DNA from: Alloprevotella sp. Lung230
GTDB taxonomy: Bacteria; Bacteroidota; Bacteroidia; Bacteroidales; Bacteroidaceae
NCBI RefSeq assembly: GCF_014385435.1
Contig: NZ_JACSUD010000015.1
Location: forward strand, 1 to 64,000
Length of the DNA stretch: 64,000 nt
Reading direction: 5' to 3'
The notes under the pieces were generated by a model. That model searched no databases, was not told the origin of the DNA, and saw only the letters and a program-made list of their open reading frames with translations. Position 1 is the stretch's first letter, and the number at the start of each line of letters is the position of its first letter. Of this stretch, positions 36,724 through 44,817 are shown one piece after another. The translations under genes were made by a program, and so were the position numbers.

Positions 36724-37388
36724 TCACGCGCGCATACCTTACAATAGCACATGTTTTTCTCCTTCACTCCTTCACCGAGCCCTTTAATACACACGATTAC
36801 AAGTATTTATGGGTGAAGGAAATGGACTATATTTTCCTTCACCAGCCTTCACCCGAGGGTGCGAGAGGCAGCCGAAAGCGACAAGAACTCAATTTTCCAA
36901 GTTGCTAAAATTCAAGGATTTACCAGTGAAGTGAAGGCAGTGAAGGCAAAAAGAAGGGACTATTGTAGTGTGACGCGCGCGAGAAGGGGAACAGAGAAGA
37001 GGGAAGAGGGAGGAGTTCATCTCCCAAGATGGAGAGGTCTGATCCAAATACGGAGAAATTTGTCTCAAAAGGAAAACAAAATCCAGATTGGTATCTTCCC
37101 CACGCCTGCCGGCCTTGCGGAGTAAAAAAACTCAGAGGTAGTTTTTTCCAGCTGGGAGATAGAAAAAATTAGCTCTGAGGTAGTGAGAACCAGTACCTCA
37201 TTCAATGGACAAGATTTTCCAAGCGGTGATGCGTCAAAGTGTTAAAGTCGTGTTAAACTCCAATGGGAGTGGCGTTTCTGAGCGACGAGATGTCTATATA
37301 TTCAAGAGGGTGAGCAGAAAAAGAGGAGGGTAAACTCTCGGTCATCGGGTACGCCCGGCTTTGCCACCTTCAGAGCAGCGCGAATTCC
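36724..37388. repeat. 660-bp composite repeat, copy D
   Basis: Same modules and order as copy C. The core (36724-36981) has TCACGCGCGC/TTACAATAG and CTATTGTAGTGTGACGCGCG arms and CTTCACTCCTTCACC/GTGAAGTGAAGGCAGTGAAGG inner arms. The spacer with CACGCCTGCCGGCCTTGCGG, the 21-bp units (37130-37190) and the tail GTGTTAAAGTCGTGTTAAAC plus GAGATGTCTATATATTCAAG follow. Differences from C are scattered substitutions, so it is an old duplication or a member of a larger family. It occupies most of the space between nadC and the GH29 gene. Confidence 0.8.
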
Positions 37389-37471
37389 GAATAGTTATAC
37401 CTTCTTTCTTCAAAAGAGGCGGCATAGTATACAAAAAACAGGTTTTGCTTGGTCGAGATTGAAAAAGTTTG

Positions 37472-37479
37472 TATTTTCG
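37472..37479 (+). promoter_or_regulatory. Putative -7 box of the fucosidase locus
   Basis: TATTTTCG differs from TAnnTTTG by one base and lies about 120 nt before the GH29 start. The -33 element is not clear, as is common for promoters controlled by an activator. Confidence 0.4.
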
Positions 37480-37600
37480 CGAGCAAGAACCAGCGCTCTG
37501 TCACATAGAGTTGCCGTTCTGTTTTCATTTGTCACAAATTCTGTGCAAATTTTTCTACAGAAACTCAATCTTCAATCTTAATCTTTTCCCCTATTCATCC

Positions 37601-39115
37601 ATGAGAACCTCTTTCCGACTTGCATTGCTTTGCCTTTGGGCAACTCCGATTGCGTTGTGCAGTCAAGGATTTCAGCTCAAAAATGAGGTACTGCCTAATC
37701 CCGACAACGAACCCGCTCCTGTGCATCCCGTGCCGCACCCTCGCCAACTGAAATGGCAGGAAACCGAGTTTTATGCTTTCTTTCACTACGGCATGAACAC
37801 CTACACCAACAAGGAGTGGGGCTATGGCGATGAGAGCGAAAATCTCTTTGCGCCCACAGCAGCGCCCAATCCCCGGCAATGGCTCGAAGCCGCCAAAGCT
37901 GCCGGCATGCGGGGCGGCATCGCCGTGGTGAAGCACCACGATGGTTTCTGCCTGTGGCCCACGGAAACGACCACTCACAACTGCACAAAGTCCAACAATA
38001 AGTTTGCCAAAGAGACCAACATTCCTCGCGATTTTGCCGCTGCAGCGCGCGATTTGAATATGAAATATGGTTTCTACATCTCACCTTGGGATCGCAACTC
38101 TGCCCTCTACGGCACGGATCGCTACGTCAAGGAAGTGTTCCTGCGTCAGGCAGCCGAATTGGCACAATATGGCAGCGACCAGTTTGAAATGTGGTTCGAC
38201 GGTGCCAATGGCGGCGATGGCTACTACGGCGGGAAGAACACGAAAATCAGCACCGACCGCGCCATCTACTACGACACGCCCAACCTGCGCGACACCATCC
38301 ACAAGGTAGCCCCCGACTGTGTGCTGTGGGGCGAAGGCGGCGAAGCGCGCTGGATCGGCAACGAAGCCGGATGGGCCGGACAGACCAACTGGGCCACCGA
38401 AAACCGCGGCTATGCCAGTGAAAACAACGGTATGTACGGCACCGAAAACGGCTGGTTCTGGTTGCCGGGCGAGTCGGATGCCAAAGCCACCAACAAAGGT
38501 TGGTTCTGGCACGAAGGCGAAAGTCCGCTTTCGGCCGAACGCCTCTTCCAGATGTATCTCGAAACGGTGGGCCGCAACGCCACGCTCATCCTCAACATTC
38601 CGCCCAACAAGGCCGGTATTCTTCCCCCGGCTTCAGTCAAAGCACTGAAGGACATGGGACAGCTCATCACCAATCGTCTCAGCCACGACTTTGCCAAGAC
38701 GGCCACCGTAGAGGCCAGCGAGGTGCGTAATGCGGGACTGAATCGTAACTATGCGGCCACCAACCTTACCGATGGTAATAAAGAAACTTATTGGGCTACC
38801 AACGATGGCACAAAATCGGCCACCCTCACCTTCACCTGGGACACGCCTCAGCCTGTGCGCTACGTGGAGTTGATGGAATACGTCGCCAAAGGACAACGTG
38901 TAAGGGATTTCAAGATTGAAACCAGTGCAGATGGCAACAACTGGACCGAACAGGCCACAGGAATTGAAACGACTACAATTGGTTACAAACGTATCGTTCC
39001 GCTCGTAGGGCCAACTTCAGAAAGCTACAAAGCACCTATTCAGGCGAAAGCAGTACGCGTCACTATTGTTGATGCCAAATCCTGTCCTCTTCTCAATCGT
39101 ATAGCCATCTACTAA
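37601..39115 (+). CDS. Secreted GH29 alpha-L-fucosidase with C-terminal F5/8C-type binding domain
   Basis: 504 residues from ATG 37601 (a signal peptide MRTSFRLALLCLWATPIALC immediately follows; the upstream frame to 37469 overlaps the promoter). It releases alpha-linked L-fucose. The catalytic barrel spans about 45-350, with the family motifs FFHYGMNTYT, VKHHDGFCLWP and KYGFYISPWDRN. The catalytic nucleophile is predicted as D200 in MWFDGANG, a form seen in the alpha-1,3/4-specific GH29-B group. A discoidin/CBM32-like domain at about 365-504 (NLTDGNKETYWATND) follows. It is the first gene of the plus-strand fucosidase locus and is followed after 16 bp by the next gene. Confidence 0.92.
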   Translation: MRTSFRLALLCLWATPIALCSQGFQLKNEVLPNPDNEPAPVHPVPHPRQLKWQETEFYAFFHYGMNTYTNKEWGYGDESENLFAPTAAPNPRQWLEAAKAAGMRGGIAVVKHHDGFCLWPTETTTHNCTKSNNKFAKETNIPRDFAAAARDLNMKYGFYISPWDRNSALYGTDRYVKEVFLRQAAELAQYGSDQFEMWFDGANGGDGYYGGKNTKISTDRAIYYDTPNLRDTIHKVAPDCVLWGEGGEARWIGNEAGWAGQTNWATENRGYASENNGMYGTENGWFWLPGESDAKATNKGWFWHEGESPLSAERLFQMYLETVGRNATLILNIPPNKAGILPPASVKALKDMGQLITNRLSHDFAKTATVEASEVRNAGLNRNYAATNLTDGNKETYWATNDGTKSATLTFTWDTPQPVRYVELMEYVAKGQRVRDFKIETSADGNNWTEQATGIETTTIGYKRIVPLVGPTSESYKAPIQAKAVRVTIVDAKSCPLLNRIAIY

Positions 39116-39131
39116 TTCATTCTGTCTCATC

Positions 39132-41276
39132 ATGAATTTCAAACATATCTTTGCCATCGCTGCAAGTGCACTTCCCCTTGCCGTTGGCGCACAAACCATC
39201 GATTTCGAAACCACCACGTGGAAACAGTTGGGGGTTTACGACACTTGGGAAGCCTCGCCTTTCCGCAAAGGGCAACTCTCGGGTCATGTGGCCGTCATCG
39301 ACAACCCGACCAAAAGCCAGCTCAACCCCTTGACCGGCGAACCCATCAACCCCTCTGAGAAGGTGCTGGCCGTGCAGCGCTCCCGCTTTGGGTCGAACAC
39401 GTTTGGCGCACGCATCGACTTGGCAACGCCTTTTGATCTCCCCAGCAAAGACACCTATCTCCACGTTTGGGTCAACCGCCCTAAGACGGGCCGTGTGATG
39501 GTGGTCGGTCTGGGCAAACGCACCGACCGCCTCGGGCAAAGCGCAGAAACCGAGCAGTTTTGGGGTATGACCACCACCCAGGTGGAAGCCGGTGAGTGGA
39601 CGGAAGCCGTAGTGACTTTCAAGGGCAATCCCGGCATCAAAATTTACAGCCTCGTCATTGTGCCCGACTGCGAAAGCCCACACGAACTCACGAGCGATTT
39701 TGTGGCCTACATCGACAACATCAGCATCAACGAAAGTGCGCGTCCCTCACTGGTGAAGGGCTACTACCCCATTGCCTACGACAAGCAGCAGAAGCAGACG
39801 CGCACCGACCGCCGGCTCTCCGCTGTCGGACTGGCCCAAGGCGACCAACAGCAGACCTACTCAATCCTCGACACGCACCTCCTCTATACCAACGAGACGA
39901 GCAAGACGTTCACCGCCAAAGCAGGCGAAACCCTCACTCCTAAATTCTCCTACGTCGGCTCATGGATGAACGGCTACGTCTATCTGGACCGCAACAACGA
40001 TGGTGCTTTCTCGGCCGATGCCACGGACGGCAAGATTGCCGAAGGATCGGACTTGATGGCCTTCTCCCACTATCAGAAGTTCGACTCGAATGGGCAGGAC
40101 GCCAATGGCAGCAAAATCAATCCTCCCGCCTTTGTCGTGCCGGCCGATTTGCAGAACGGATACTACCGCATGCGCTTCAAAGTGGACTGGGACAACATCG
40201 ACCCCGCGGGCAACACCAGCTCCGACAACTCCATTTTGAAAAACGGTGGCAGCTTTGTCGACATCCGTCTCAACGTGCACGGCGACATGGTCAGCGTGAA
40301 CGATGCCAACCGCAACGGCGAAGTGCTCTCGGCCGATGGGAAGAAGCTCGTCAAACTCCAAGCGCCTTTCGGTCAAGACTTCAAAATCAAGATGAACCCC
40401 GAAAAGGGCTTTGAATATGCCGGCATCATCGTCAAGCATGGTTACAACCTGAGCGGCGACAGCATCGTGAAGGACAACGTGCAGTGGGAGCGCATCCGCT
40501 TCCCGCGTCGTTTGTTCAACGAGAACGACCACACTTTTGTCATCCCCGGCCAATACATGGACGGAGATGTCGAAATCGAAGGTCTCTTCATCGAACAAGG
40601 CACCTACGTGCCTGAACCCGAACCGGCCGCTCGCTACAAGACGACCCGCATCGTGGAAGGCAAGTTTAAGGCCGGCACAACGTGGTACACCCTCCAAATC
40701 GGTCAGCAAGGCTACGTCATCTCCAGCAACGGTCAGCAGTCCATTCCGCTCAACAACACGACTCCCAACATCGACGACCCCAAGCAATTGTGGTGCTTCG
40801 TGGGCAACGATGCCGAAGGATTTCGCCTCTACAACATGGGGACGGGCGTAGCCAGAGTGCTGGCCGCCCCGACCACCATGTCGGCCAAAGACGGCGGCAG
40901 CAGTTTCCCGACCATGCAGCCGGCTTCCAAAATTCCTGCCGGCTACACCGAGGTGTGGAACTTTTCCGACAGCAACGACTTGGGCACCGGCACACAGTAT
41001 GCCTACCTCTACGAGCAAGGATTGCCCACGCACAAAGTGAACAACCGCGACAACAAACTCGCCTTCTGGAGTGGCGGACAAGATGCCGGCTCTACCCTGC
41101 TCATCACCGAAGCCAAGGTGACGGACAATCCCATCGCGGCCATCCTTTCCCTCAAGACAGCCAACGCCTCCCACACTTACGACCTCAACGGACGCCGCAC
41201 TGCCGACACGACACACGGCCTCTACATCCTGAACGGACGGAAAGTCTGGGGAAAGCAAGTAGGTGTTCAGAACTAA
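39132..41276 (+). CDS. Secreted multidomain protein, probable carbohydrate-binding
   Basis: 714 residues, signal peptide 1-20 (ends AVGAQ). I do not recognise a catalytic domain. A galactose-binding-like beta-sandwich (about 21-200) ends in FVAYIDNISINES. A middle domain (about 255-380) contains VGSWMNGYVYLDRNNDGAF, a module seen in other Bacteroidota glycan-degrading proteins. A repeat-like region (about 500-680) resembles a ricin-type trefoil (WYTLQIGQQGYVISSNGQQ). A short C-terminal tail, YDLNGRR ... GLYILNGRKV, is shared with GH95 next door. The final residues KQVGVQN and the stop come from MITE M5. Cotranscription with GH29 and GH95 suggests it binds fucosylated glycan. Confidence 0.7.
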   Translation: MNFKHIFAIAASALPLAVGAQTIDFETTTWKQLGVYDTWEASPFRKGQLSGHVAVIDNPTKSQLNPLTGEPINPSEKVLAVQRSRFGSNTFGARIDLATPFDLPSKDTYLHVWVNRPKTGRVMVVGLGKRTDRLGQSAETEQFWGMTTTQVEAGEWTEAVVTFKGNPGIKIYSLVIVPDCESPHELTSDFVAYIDNISINESARPSLVKGYYPIAYDKQQKQTRTDRRLSAVGLAQGDQQQTYSILDTHLLYTNETSKTFTAKAGETLTPKFSYVGSWMNGYVYLDRNNDGAFSADATDGKIAEGSDLMAFSHYQKFDSNGQDANGSKINPPAFVVPADLQNGYYRMRFKVDWDNIDPAGNTSSDNSILKNGGSFVDIRLNVHGDMVSVNDANRNGEVLSADGKKLVKLQAPFGQDFKIKMNPEKGFEYAGIIVKHGYNLSGDSIVKDNVQWERIRFPRRLFNENDHTFVIPGQYMDGDVEIEGLFIEQGTYVPEPEPAARYKTTRIVEGKFKAGTTWYTLQIGQQGYVISSNGQQSIPLNNTTPNIDDPKQLWCFVGNDAEGFRLYNMGTGVARVLAAPTTMSAKDGGSSFPTMQPASKIPAGYTEVWNFSDSNDLGTGTQYAYLYEQGLPTHKVNNRDNKLAFWSGGQDAGSTLLITEAKVTDNPIAAILSLKTANASHTYDLNGRRTADTTHGLYILNGRKVWGKQVGVQN

Positions 41277-41451
41277 TTGATGTTAGATTTGTTTCCATTT
41301 TCCGTCAGATTGTCTTTGTGAAGACGGAGTGTAGCGGGCTACACGACTGATGAACAAAGGCGAGATGGCGGAAAGGGGAAATAAAGAGGGTATCAAAGTA
41401 GAGAATACCCTACTCAGAAGATAGTTACGATTAATCTTGAAGACCTACTTA
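41256..41451. mobile_element. MITE-like element, full-length copy M5
   Basis: 196 bp, from AAGTAGGTGTTCAGAACTAATTG to GATTAATCTTGAAGACCTACTTA, with an intact hairpin GTGTAGCGGGCTACAC. It overlaps the last codons and the stop of the 39132 gene and ends 34 bp before the GH95 start, so the whole space between two fucosidase-locus genes is this element. Confidence 0.8.
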
Positions 41452-41485
41452 GGCATCGCCCCTATCCACTTCAATACTTCATTTC

Positions 41486-44400
41486 ATGAAAAAATACTTC
41501 TCCTTACTCCTCCTTCTCCTGTGCGGATGTGTGCCCCTCATGGCACAAAGCGAGCAGCCCACGTTCAGCACAGCCGACAAACCGGTCTACTTCAACATCG
41601 TGTTCAAAACGGGCGGTTGTCGCTTGCAAGACAATGGTGTCGGTGAGTGGCTCACCATCAAAAATGCCAAGCAGAGCAGCGGCCAGCGCTTTGCCCTGAT
41701 TGGCAACAAAAACAGTTTTCTCCTCCTTTCGGACAAGGGCAATTACGTCGGTCTCAAAAGCGAAGGTCAGGACCAGTTCTTCTGCGCCACGAACCAGACG
41801 GCAGCCACTGCACTGACCCTGCTGAACAGCAACGGCTATTTCGAAATTGCCAAAACCACCGACAAGACAAAAGCCATGAACCAATGGCAGGGCGCACAAG
41901 ACGGCCACAAACTCGGGCTTTGGAAAACGGGTGACATCAACAACCCACTCGCCTTTGTCGACCCCAACACTGTCACCGAATATGAGGTGCAAGGGCTGAG
42001 TCAATTCACTCCCCAGCATCCGCTCACACTGTGGTACGACCGCCCCGCCACCCTCACCGGTGTGGCCAACGTTTGGATGGAATACTCCCTCCCCATCGGC
42101 AATGGTGTTTTAGGCGCCAGCCTCTTCGGCGGTGTGAAGACCGATGAAATCCAGTTCAACGAAAAGACTGTCTGGACGGGCGGCCCCAACGACATGGGCT
42201 CCTACGGAAAATACCTCAACTTCGGCAACCTCTACGTCAAGAACCTCAACGACGTCCCCTTCACCAACGGCAAGGCGGTCCACGACTACGTGCGCTTCCT
42301 CGACATCGAGCAGGGCATCGGTGGGGTGAACTTCACCGACGGAGACGGCACAGCCTACACCCGCCGTTACTTCTCCTCGCAGCCCGACGGCGTGATTGCC
42401 GTGCGCTACACGGCCAACGGTGCCAACAAGCTCCACCTCCTCTTCTCCGTCAAGGCGGGCGAAGAGACCAACGCCGGCACCCCCACTTATACCGCCGACG
42501 GCTACGGCTACTTCCAAGGCAAACTCACCACCGTCTCCCACCACCTGCGCTTCAAGGTTGTCCCCGTGGGCGGCACCCTCATCCGCAGCGACAAGGGACT
42601 TGAAGTCAAGGATGCCACAGAGGTGCTCCTCGTGCTCTGCGGCGGCACCACCTTCGACAGCAACGTAGCCGGTCGCAGCCGTGGCACCGTGGTGACGCTG
42701 GGCAACAACATCAAGAAGACGGTCGACGCTGCCGTGACCAAAGGCTGGGACAGTCTCTTGGCAGACCACGTGGCCAACTTCACTTCCTTCATGGGTCGTG
42801 TGCAGCTCAACCTTAACAACGCTGCATCGAACCGTAACACCGAAGAGCTCATCAAGTTCTACAACGCTTCGGAATCCAACAAGCAAAGCACCGACGGCAT
42901 TTTCCTCGAACAACTCTACTTCAACTACGGCCGCTACCTCGCCATCTCTTCGAGTCGCGGCAACATCAACGTCCCCTCCAACCTCCAAGGTATCTGGAAC
43001 AATGTAGCCAACGCTCCCTGGAACTCCGACATCCACACCAACATCAACGTGCAGATGAACTACTGGCCCGCCGAGCCCACCAACCTCAGCGACTGCCACC
43101 TGCCCTTCCTCAACTACATCATCGACAACGCCAAGTCGGCCAACTGGAAGGCAGCTGCCAAGCGCGGTGGACAAGACAAGGGTTGGACAGTGTTCACAGA
43201 ATCCAACATCTTCGGCGGTATGTCCACCTGGGGCAGCAACTACTTCGTGGCCAATGCGTGGTACGCCACCCACCTCTGGCAGCACTACCGCTACACCCTC
43301 GACCGCGACTATCTCAAGCGCGCCTTCCCCGCCATGTGGGGGTCGGCTCAGTTCTGGATGGGCCGCATGATCAAGGATCGAAAGGTCAACGACGGCACAT
43401 GGGTGTGCCCCGACGAGTACTCTCCCGAGCAGAACGACCACCCGAAGGAAGACGCCACGGCTCACGCTCAGCAGCTCGTCATGGACAATCTCACCAACTG
43501 CCTCTCCGCCATTGAGGTGCTCGGCACGAAAGATGCCAAAGTCACCGAAGCGGAACTGAACACCCTCAAGGACTACATCAAGAACACCGACACCGGTCTC
43601 CACCTCGAAACCTATAAAGGAGACTGGGGCAGTTGGGCCACTAACAACGGCATCAAGACCGGCGACAAGCTCCTCAAAGAGTGGAAATACACGCCTTACA
43701 GCGTTTCCAACGACAAGGGACACCGCCACATGAGCCACCTCATGTGCCTCTACCCCCTCAATCAGGTGCAGCAAGGCGACGCCTACTTCCAAGCCGCTGT
43801 CAATGCCCTCAAGCTCCGCGGTGATGCCGCTACGGGATGGTCAATGGGCTGGAAGGTCAACCTCTGGGCACGTGCCAAGGACGGCGACCACGCGCGCAAG
43901 ATTATCAAGAATGCCCTGCGCCATTCCACCTCCTACGGCACCGACCAATACGCCGGTGGTATCTACTACAACCTCTACGATTCCCATGCTCCCTTCCAAA
44001 TCGATGGCAATTTCGGCGTCTGCGCCGGTATCGCCGAACTTCTGATGCAGAGCCAAAACAACTTCATCGACATCCTCCCCGCCCTCCCCACGGCCTGGAA
44101 GAACGGCAGCATCAAGGGCCTCAAAGCTGTAGGCAACTTCACTGTCGACATCGAATGGCAAAACAGTAAGCCCACCAAGGTGAACATCACCAGCCACAAG
44201 GGCACACCGCTCCGTATCGCCGCTCCCGCCCTCCACGCTGTGGAAGTGAAGGTCGATGGCAAAGGCGCTGAAGTCGTGGCCGAAGAGCTCGAAGAGGGTC
44301 GCCCCGCCATCTATCGCATCAACAATGTGGCCGCAGGCAGCACCGTGAGCATCGACTTCTCCCGCCCTGCCCTGCCCACGAGCATCGGTCGCCTCGCTGC

Positions 44401-44497
44401 CACAGCTTCCAACCTCACCTACGACCTCGCCGGCCGCCGTGTCTCACACGATGCCCACGGTGTCCTCATCGTCGGTGGTCGCAAGGTGGTGAAGTAA
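41486..44497 (+). CDS. GH95 alpha-L-fucosidase with N-terminal appended domain
   Basis: 1003 residues, signal peptide about 1-20 (ending PLMAQ). GH95 enzymes remove alpha-1,2-linked fucose by inversion. A trefoil-like N-terminal domain (about 25-160) precedes the GH95 beta-sandwich, which starts LWYDRPATLTGVANVWMEYS and contains PIGNGVLGASLFGG and TVWTGGPND. The (alpha/alpha)6 barrel includes NAPWNSDIHTNINVQMNYWP, where the two catalytic Asn of the N-x-N pair are expected, and WEFTFDP-like CPDEYSPEQND. The C-terminus ends YDLAGRRVSHDAHGVLIVGG plus RKVVK, a short tail shared with the preceding protein. A terminator follows. Confidence 0.92.
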   Translation: MKKYFSLLLLLLCGCVPLMAQSEQPTFSTADKPVYFNIVFKTGGCRLQDNGVGEWLTIKNAKQSSGQRFALIGNKNSFLLLSDKGNYVGLKSEGQDQFFCATNQTAATALTLLNSNGYFEIAKTTDKTKAMNQWQGAQDGHKLGLWKTGDINNPLAFVDPNTVTEYEVQGLSQFTPQHPLTLWYDRPATLTGVANVWMEYSLPIGNGVLGASLFGGVKTDEIQFNEKTVWTGGPNDMGSYGKYLNFGNLYVKNLNDVPFTNGKAVHDYVRFLDIEQGIGGVNFTDGDGTAYTRRYFSSQPDGVIAVRYTANGANKLHLLFSVKAGEETNAGTPTYTADGYGYFQGKLTTVSHHLRFKVVPVGGTLIRSDKGLEVKDATEVLLVLCGGTTFDSNVAGRSRGTVVTLGNNIKKTVDAAVTKGWDSLLADHVANFTSFMGRVQLNLNNAASNRNTEELIKFYNASESNKQSTDGIFLEQLYFNYGRYLAISSSRGNINVPSNLQGIWNNVANAPWNSDIHTNINVQMNYWPAEPTNLSDCHLPFLNYIIDNAKSANWKAAAKRGGQDKGWTVFTESNIFGGMSTWGSNYFVANAWYATHLWQHYRYTLDRDYLKRAFPAMWGSAQFWMGRMIKDRKVNDGTWVCPDEYSPEQNDHPKEDATAHAQQLVMDNLTNCLSAIEVLGTKDAKVTEAELNTLKDYIKNTDTGLHLETYKGDWGSWATNNGIKTGDKLLKEWKYTPYSVSNDKGHRHMSHLMCLYPLNQVQQGDAYFQAAVNALKLRGDAATGWSMGWKVNLWARAKDGDHARKIIKNALRHSTSYGTDQYAGGIYYNLYDSHAPFQIDGNFGVCAGIAELLMQSQNNFIDILPALPTAWKNGSIKGLKAVGNFTVDIEWQNSKPTKVNITSHKGTPLRIAAPALHAVEVKVDGKGAEVVAEELEEGRPAIYRINNVAAGSTVSIDFSRPALPTSIGRLAATASNLTYDLAGRRVSHDAHGVLIVGGRKVVK

Positions 44498-44540
44498 ACT
44501 TCCTCAGTTCTCATCATCTCTGATTTCTCATCTCTCCTTG

Positions 44541-44576
44541 CTCCCCAATGCAGCCCTCGTTGCATTGGGGAGTTTT
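44541..44576 (+). terminator. Terminator of the fucosidase operon
   Basis: Stem CTCCCCAATGCA / TGCATTGGGGAG followed by TTTTC. Confidence 0.9.
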
Positions 44577-44705
44577 CTTTCTGTCATCGGGCGCACGTTT
44601 CGCCTTCTGCTCCCATCGTCCCTCCCCGTTTTTCGGAAAGAGTTCCTGTCTCGTCCTTTTGAGAAATGGCAAGAATGATTTTTTAGCAGAAACGTGAAAG
44701 AAGGT

Positions 44706-44736
44706 TTTGCCATTCAGGTTCAAAAGCGTATCTTTG
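44706..44736 (+). promoter_or_regulatory. Promoter of the hybrid regulator gene
   Basis: TTTG (44706-44709), 19 nt, TATCTTTG (44729-44736). It rules out the longer start at 44707 and fixes the ATG at 44818. Confidence 0.75.
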
Positions 44737-44817
44737 CGCCTATTGAAAACAAGGTCGTTGCCCAGTTCTGCCTTTCAAGACCTTGCGCATTCATCCACCT
44801 CGCTAACCCCTCTCCTG

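Noticed and set aside
1256-37388. Palindromic repeats as a CRISPR array
   Set aside because: Copies are dispersed over 36 kb, about 260 bp long and internally palindromic, with no regular spacers and no cas genes in the window.
42110-43792. 560-residue minus-strand ORF opposite GH95
   Set aside because: Antisense of a GC-rich glycoside hydrolase; Val/Gly/Glu-rich translation typical of shadow frames.
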